Of a stretch of DNA of 64,000 nt, positions 61,201 to 64,000 are shown piece by piece. Origin of the DNA: Mercenaria mercenaria (lineage: Eukaryota > Mollusca > Bivalvia > Venerida > Veneridae); contig NC_069371.1 in the NCBI RefSeq assembly GCF_021730395.1, forward strand, positions 73,438,001-73,502,000, read 5' to 3'. A model generated the notes under the pieces. That model saw only the letters and a program-made list of their open reading frames with translations. It was not told where the DNA came from and made no database searches. The position numbers and the translations under genes were made by a program. Position 1 is the stretch's first letter; each line of letters opens with the position of its first letter.

Positions 61201-63397
61201 AAAACAATTTCATTCAATGCAGAAATGTGGTTGCCATAGTAAACGAAAGGAAAAATATGTTTAAAAATCTTCATGTGTGAAACAGAAAGGCAAGGCATAG
61301 AAATTAGATATATGGTGTGTGGCATTACCTAGCGGTCTTCTAGTATTAATGGTATTCAAATTATGCCACTGGATTCAAAATTATCCCATGTAGGGACAGT
61401 ACTTTTAAACGGACTTATAAAGGAAAATCTTTTTAATATCTTCTTCTCGTACAGTATATTATACTCTACGATATTCATTCAAATTACGCCCCTGGTTTCA
61501 GAAGTAACTCAGCCATTTCATTATGTCCAATCTCGGTAATCCCAGGTTGTTTTAAAAATAGAAAAAAAAACGCCCGAAAAAGACTTCATACTTCAAACTT
61601 CAGACTTCACATTTCAAACTTCAGACTTCACACTTCAAACTTCACACTTCATACTTCACACTTCAAACTTCACACTTCAAACTTCAGACTTCACACTTCA
61701 GATTTCACACTTCAAACTTCAGACTTCATACTTCACACTTCAAACTTCAGATTTCACACTTCACACTTCAAACTTCACACTTCTGACTTCACACTTCACA
61801 TTTCACACTTCAGACTTTCCTATTATTTGTATGTGTATTAAGAATTTTATATATGAAGTGTGAAGTGTGAAGTTTGAACTGTGAAGTATGAAGTTCGAAG
61901 TCACCACCGGTCTTTCGTACATACAACTGTAAAAATGTACGTTTCCGATGTAAATTTATCTGATGAATTCAATCTATCGAATTGCAACCATGTCCATCTT
62001 TACTTCAGCTCTTTAATGTGTATTACTTATTGAATTAGCTGTATATGACGCCTTTTTATACAGACACTAAATACATGTGCGGTTTGGTATCGAAAAGCTG
62101 TTGATGATCAGTTTGTGAATATAACTTGGGTATTTCACTTAATTGTTCTTTGTTTCATTGAAATATATGTTGTTTATTAGTTGTTTATTTCAACGTACAT
62201 TTACAGATGAAGCTGGCGGTTATTTGCCCCAAGACTTCACCAGTTCTCTGAGGAAGTGTATGTGCATTTTTAATTATCTGTTTGTTGGTGGGAAGTCTTG
62301 AAATAATCTTATTCACATTTCTAAATGTAACAGAGTCAAGTTTTCACTTAATTAGTTCACTTGATGAAATAATTCAGTTTTTATATTTTTATTTATATAT
62401 TCTTACATATTCTTGAAGTAGTCGTACCAGTACTCCGTGGTCCTTGTATCATGTCTTTACTCTGAGTTATGTTGTATTGTATTGTACTTGGTGTTTGTAC
62501 TATCATGTCCAGTCATAAGTCCACTCGTGCTTACGAACTTTTTTTGTAAAAAAATGAGACGTTTTCATTGGTCAGTTATGTTCATGCACAAATAACAACT
62601 TTTGGCGCGAACTAACATTTACACGACCCTCTATACATCATTCTTTAGAATCATTTGCTTATGAACGCAAGTTCCTTGAGAACTACTTATGTACTTTGGC
62701 AAAATGTCCTTACCTTTGGACACCTTGCTCTTTAGTATCTAAGTGTACATTTGCTAGACGTTTCTGGTAAGCTTTGTTCTTTTGGAATTTAAAACTTAAT
62801 AACCGCTAGAGATTTATCTTGTGAAATTTGTATATTTCGCATCTGGTATTTTTGTATTGTAATTCGTATTGTATTTATGTTTTCTGATTTTAATATTTTA
62901 TGTTTTAGATTTTTCTTCGTGTACTATACTGGTATGGTCCTACAAATAAATTGATGAAACTTTACTATGGTTGTGATCACCAATACACCAAAACTACCAC
63001 TAATACATTAAAATATAGCAATACCCCATTCGCCTGTTTGTCGCTATGTTAGCTATCAATTAATAATTGAAATTAACATAAAAAACAAAATAATAATAAT
63101 ACTAATAATCCACAAGTAGGGTTAATTTTACGCTCGTATGTTGTCCAGTGGAAAAGCAGTCGTTAACGCGCGGCAACATTCAAATTTCTTTTTCCATTAA
63201 ATTTTGATATTCTAAAAAATGAATAAAAAAACGGAACGTTGGCATTTTGAGTATTTACATGTTTTTCAGATGAAAACGGTTACAGCTTCCACATTTCTGC
63301 TGAAAGGGAGTCAACATGGTGTCTTTGTAGCCCAGCAAAGTATATATTTGACGCAGACCAAGAGCTCTATAGAATGCTCAAACACAACAAAGTAGAG
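58241..63397 (+). CDS. TIR-domain protein gene, at least 3 exons, runs off the right edge, frameshift in exon 1
   Basis: Exon 1 (58,241-58,836) starts at MDTVVADQNVPLLF with about 67 acidic residues and no signal peptide. The TIR domain follows: box 1 RYFFVSHSREDSD, box 2 ADRDFQPGKDISENI, then LFLSPSFQQSGWCKFERDFA and VIPILLEDCEIP, all TLR/MyD88-like. Box 1 is split over two frames by a T7 run (58,451-58,457) where six T would keep one frame. This is either a sequencing slip or a real lesion. Exon 1 ends at ACAT/GTAAGC in phase 1, although reading on would stop five codons later. Exon 2 (62,207-62,257; EAGGYLPQDFTSSLRK) and exon 3 (63,270-63,397; ENGYSFHISAERESTWCLCS, ..YIFDADQELYRMLKHNKVE) follow consensus AGs and join in phases 1, 1, then 0. 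The C-terminal part is not recognised. Cytosolic signalling adaptor is inferred. Confidence 0.68.
59572..60400 (+). repeat. ~174-bp tandem repeat element with short inverted ends (TIR-gene intron)
   Basis: Four monomers begin near 59,664, 59,839, 60,011 and 60,186. Each reads GGTTAAGTTTTATGTTTAGG, TCAGCTTTTCTCCTAAACTA, GCTTTGAAACTTGCAAC, TTGTTCACCATCAT, AAGAATTATGGCCCCTTTTG. The block is bounded by TAGCTCATCTGATTTTTT on the left and its inverted match AAAAAAGTCAGATGAGC on the right. I recall this family from many bivalve genomes. Confidence 0.85.
60430..61919. mobile_element. 1.49-kb foldback element with ACTTCAN heptamer arrays, CATACA target duplication
   Basis: Left end TACGAAAGACCGGTAGTGAC; complement of the right end TACGAAAGACCGGTGGTGAC. 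CATACA flanks both sides (60,424-60,429; 61,920-61,925). Inside each end are tandem heptamers (ACTTCAC, ACTTCAA, ACTTCAT, ACTTCAG): 60,449-60,675 on the left, 61,583-61,816 on the right, plus a short inverted array (GAAGTGTGAAGTGTGAAGTT, 61,855-61,900). The middle (about 60,680-61,580) has no transposase. The heptamer mix gives long frames that are not genes. Confidence 0.85.
61926..63269. other. Intronic sequence of the TIR gene around exon 2
   Basis: Apart from exon 2 (62,207-62,257) this is AT-rich intron. 62,440-62,970 has the feel of a repeat tail (GTATTGTATTGTACTTGG, ending in CTACAAATAAATTGATGAA), but I cannot assign it. Confidence 0.35.
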
Positions 63398-64000
63398 GTA
63401 ATGTCACACTCTTTTCCAGGTATATATAAATCAGTTTCAAAGTTTCAAAGCCAGAACTTGGTATATGCCTAGACAAAAGGTAGAAGTTTAGACGCCCGCC
63501 CATATCTAAGGTAATGTGTAGAGGGGCACCTAGGGTCTTCACATTCAACATATTATAAAGCTAGAAATACGCCACATGACCATTAATTGTGTTGGTGTGA
63601 CTTAAATGTCAAAACACACACACACACGCACGCACGCACGCACGCGAGCGCGGACACCCCTCCCCCACTCAACGCACACAAAGGAATTTTAGAACCTCGC
63701 TTTTATAGATGTTAAACATAAAATTTACTGTATAGCAAGTGATTTAAGGTTTTAAGATCAGCAGAAATATTTTTAAGGGTACGTTCATGAATGCGTGAAA
63801 TACTTGGTTTTAAGTTAAGAATTTAACACATATGGGACATATTTTACCAGTTAATGTATTTCTGCACGTATGAGACTAATTTTGTTTTACTATGTAGAAC
63901 TTTATAAAACCACTTTTTTTTTCAAATCATTATTGTATCTAAAGCAAATTCAGGTGATAGAAAGTATATGGTCATGCTTTTGTTTGACTGATTTGAAAAT
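63398..64000. other. Intron 3 start of the TIR gene, with an (AC)n microsatellite
   Basis: After the GTAATG donor, an (AC)n-(ACGC)n microsatellite lies at 63,612-63,650. No further exon is seen before the window ends. Confidence 0.5.

Noticed and set aside
1-64000. CRISPR array, bacterial operon or phage origin
   Set aside because: Introns, SINEs, MITEs and animal domain types show a eukaryotic genome; the tandem repeats have no spacer structure.

Overview
The window looks like nuclear DNA of a bivalve mollusc. It is AT-rich and its genes are split by introns. It carries tandem C1q-domain genes with short coiled coils, tRNA-derived SINEs with AAAC-type tails, LINE fragments, a mariner and many palindromic short elements. 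The 233-235 bp palindromes with GAGCCGTGCC ends, and the SINE types, are ones I associate with clam genomes. A venerid-type clam is a guess from memory, not a demonstrated identification.

Left part (1 to about 27,990): three head-to-tail copies of one segment (1-9,692; 9,693-22,065; 22,066-about 27,990). The ancestral unit held two minus-strand, two-exon genes for secreted C1q-domain proteins (types A and B), followed by a ~170-bp tandem repeat and a ~157-168 bp satellite. Only the middle unit keeps both genes whole (A2 at 11,607-12,673; B2 at 19,942-21,809). A1, B1 and A3 are disrupted, and the third unit has no B gene. Unit-specific insertions (SINE, MITEs, LINE piece, retroelement piece) date the copies relative to each other.

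Middle part (28-45 kb): repeat-rich DNA around one small minus-strand gene (30,871-32,648). It encodes an apple/PAN-like domain spliced in phase to a hyaluronan-type Link module. Three palindromic MITEs, several SINEs, a worn LINE and a 1.33-kb foldback element with a 9-bp target duplication make up much of the rest.

Right part (45-64 kb): a minus-strand gene (45,358-48,053, 5' end not found) encodes a cysteine-rich membrane receptor. Its cytoplasmic tail is three ~27-residue acidic repeats, each carrying an acidic dileucine sorting motif. Then come a mariner relic, a ~1.94-kb element dense in CCATTAA motifs, and a plus-strand TIR-domain gene (58,241 to beyond the window). That gene's exons are joined in matching phase, but its first exon is shifted in a T7 run. 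Its first intron holds a 174-bp tandem repeat and a second foldback element, whose arms are arrays of an ACTTCAN heptamer.

The three kinds of recognisable host genes (C1q, TIR, cysteine-rich or lectin-like receptor) all fit extracellular recognition and innate immunity. I see no operon-like link between them. Exon borders are read by eye from splice consensus and phase; there is no transcript support.
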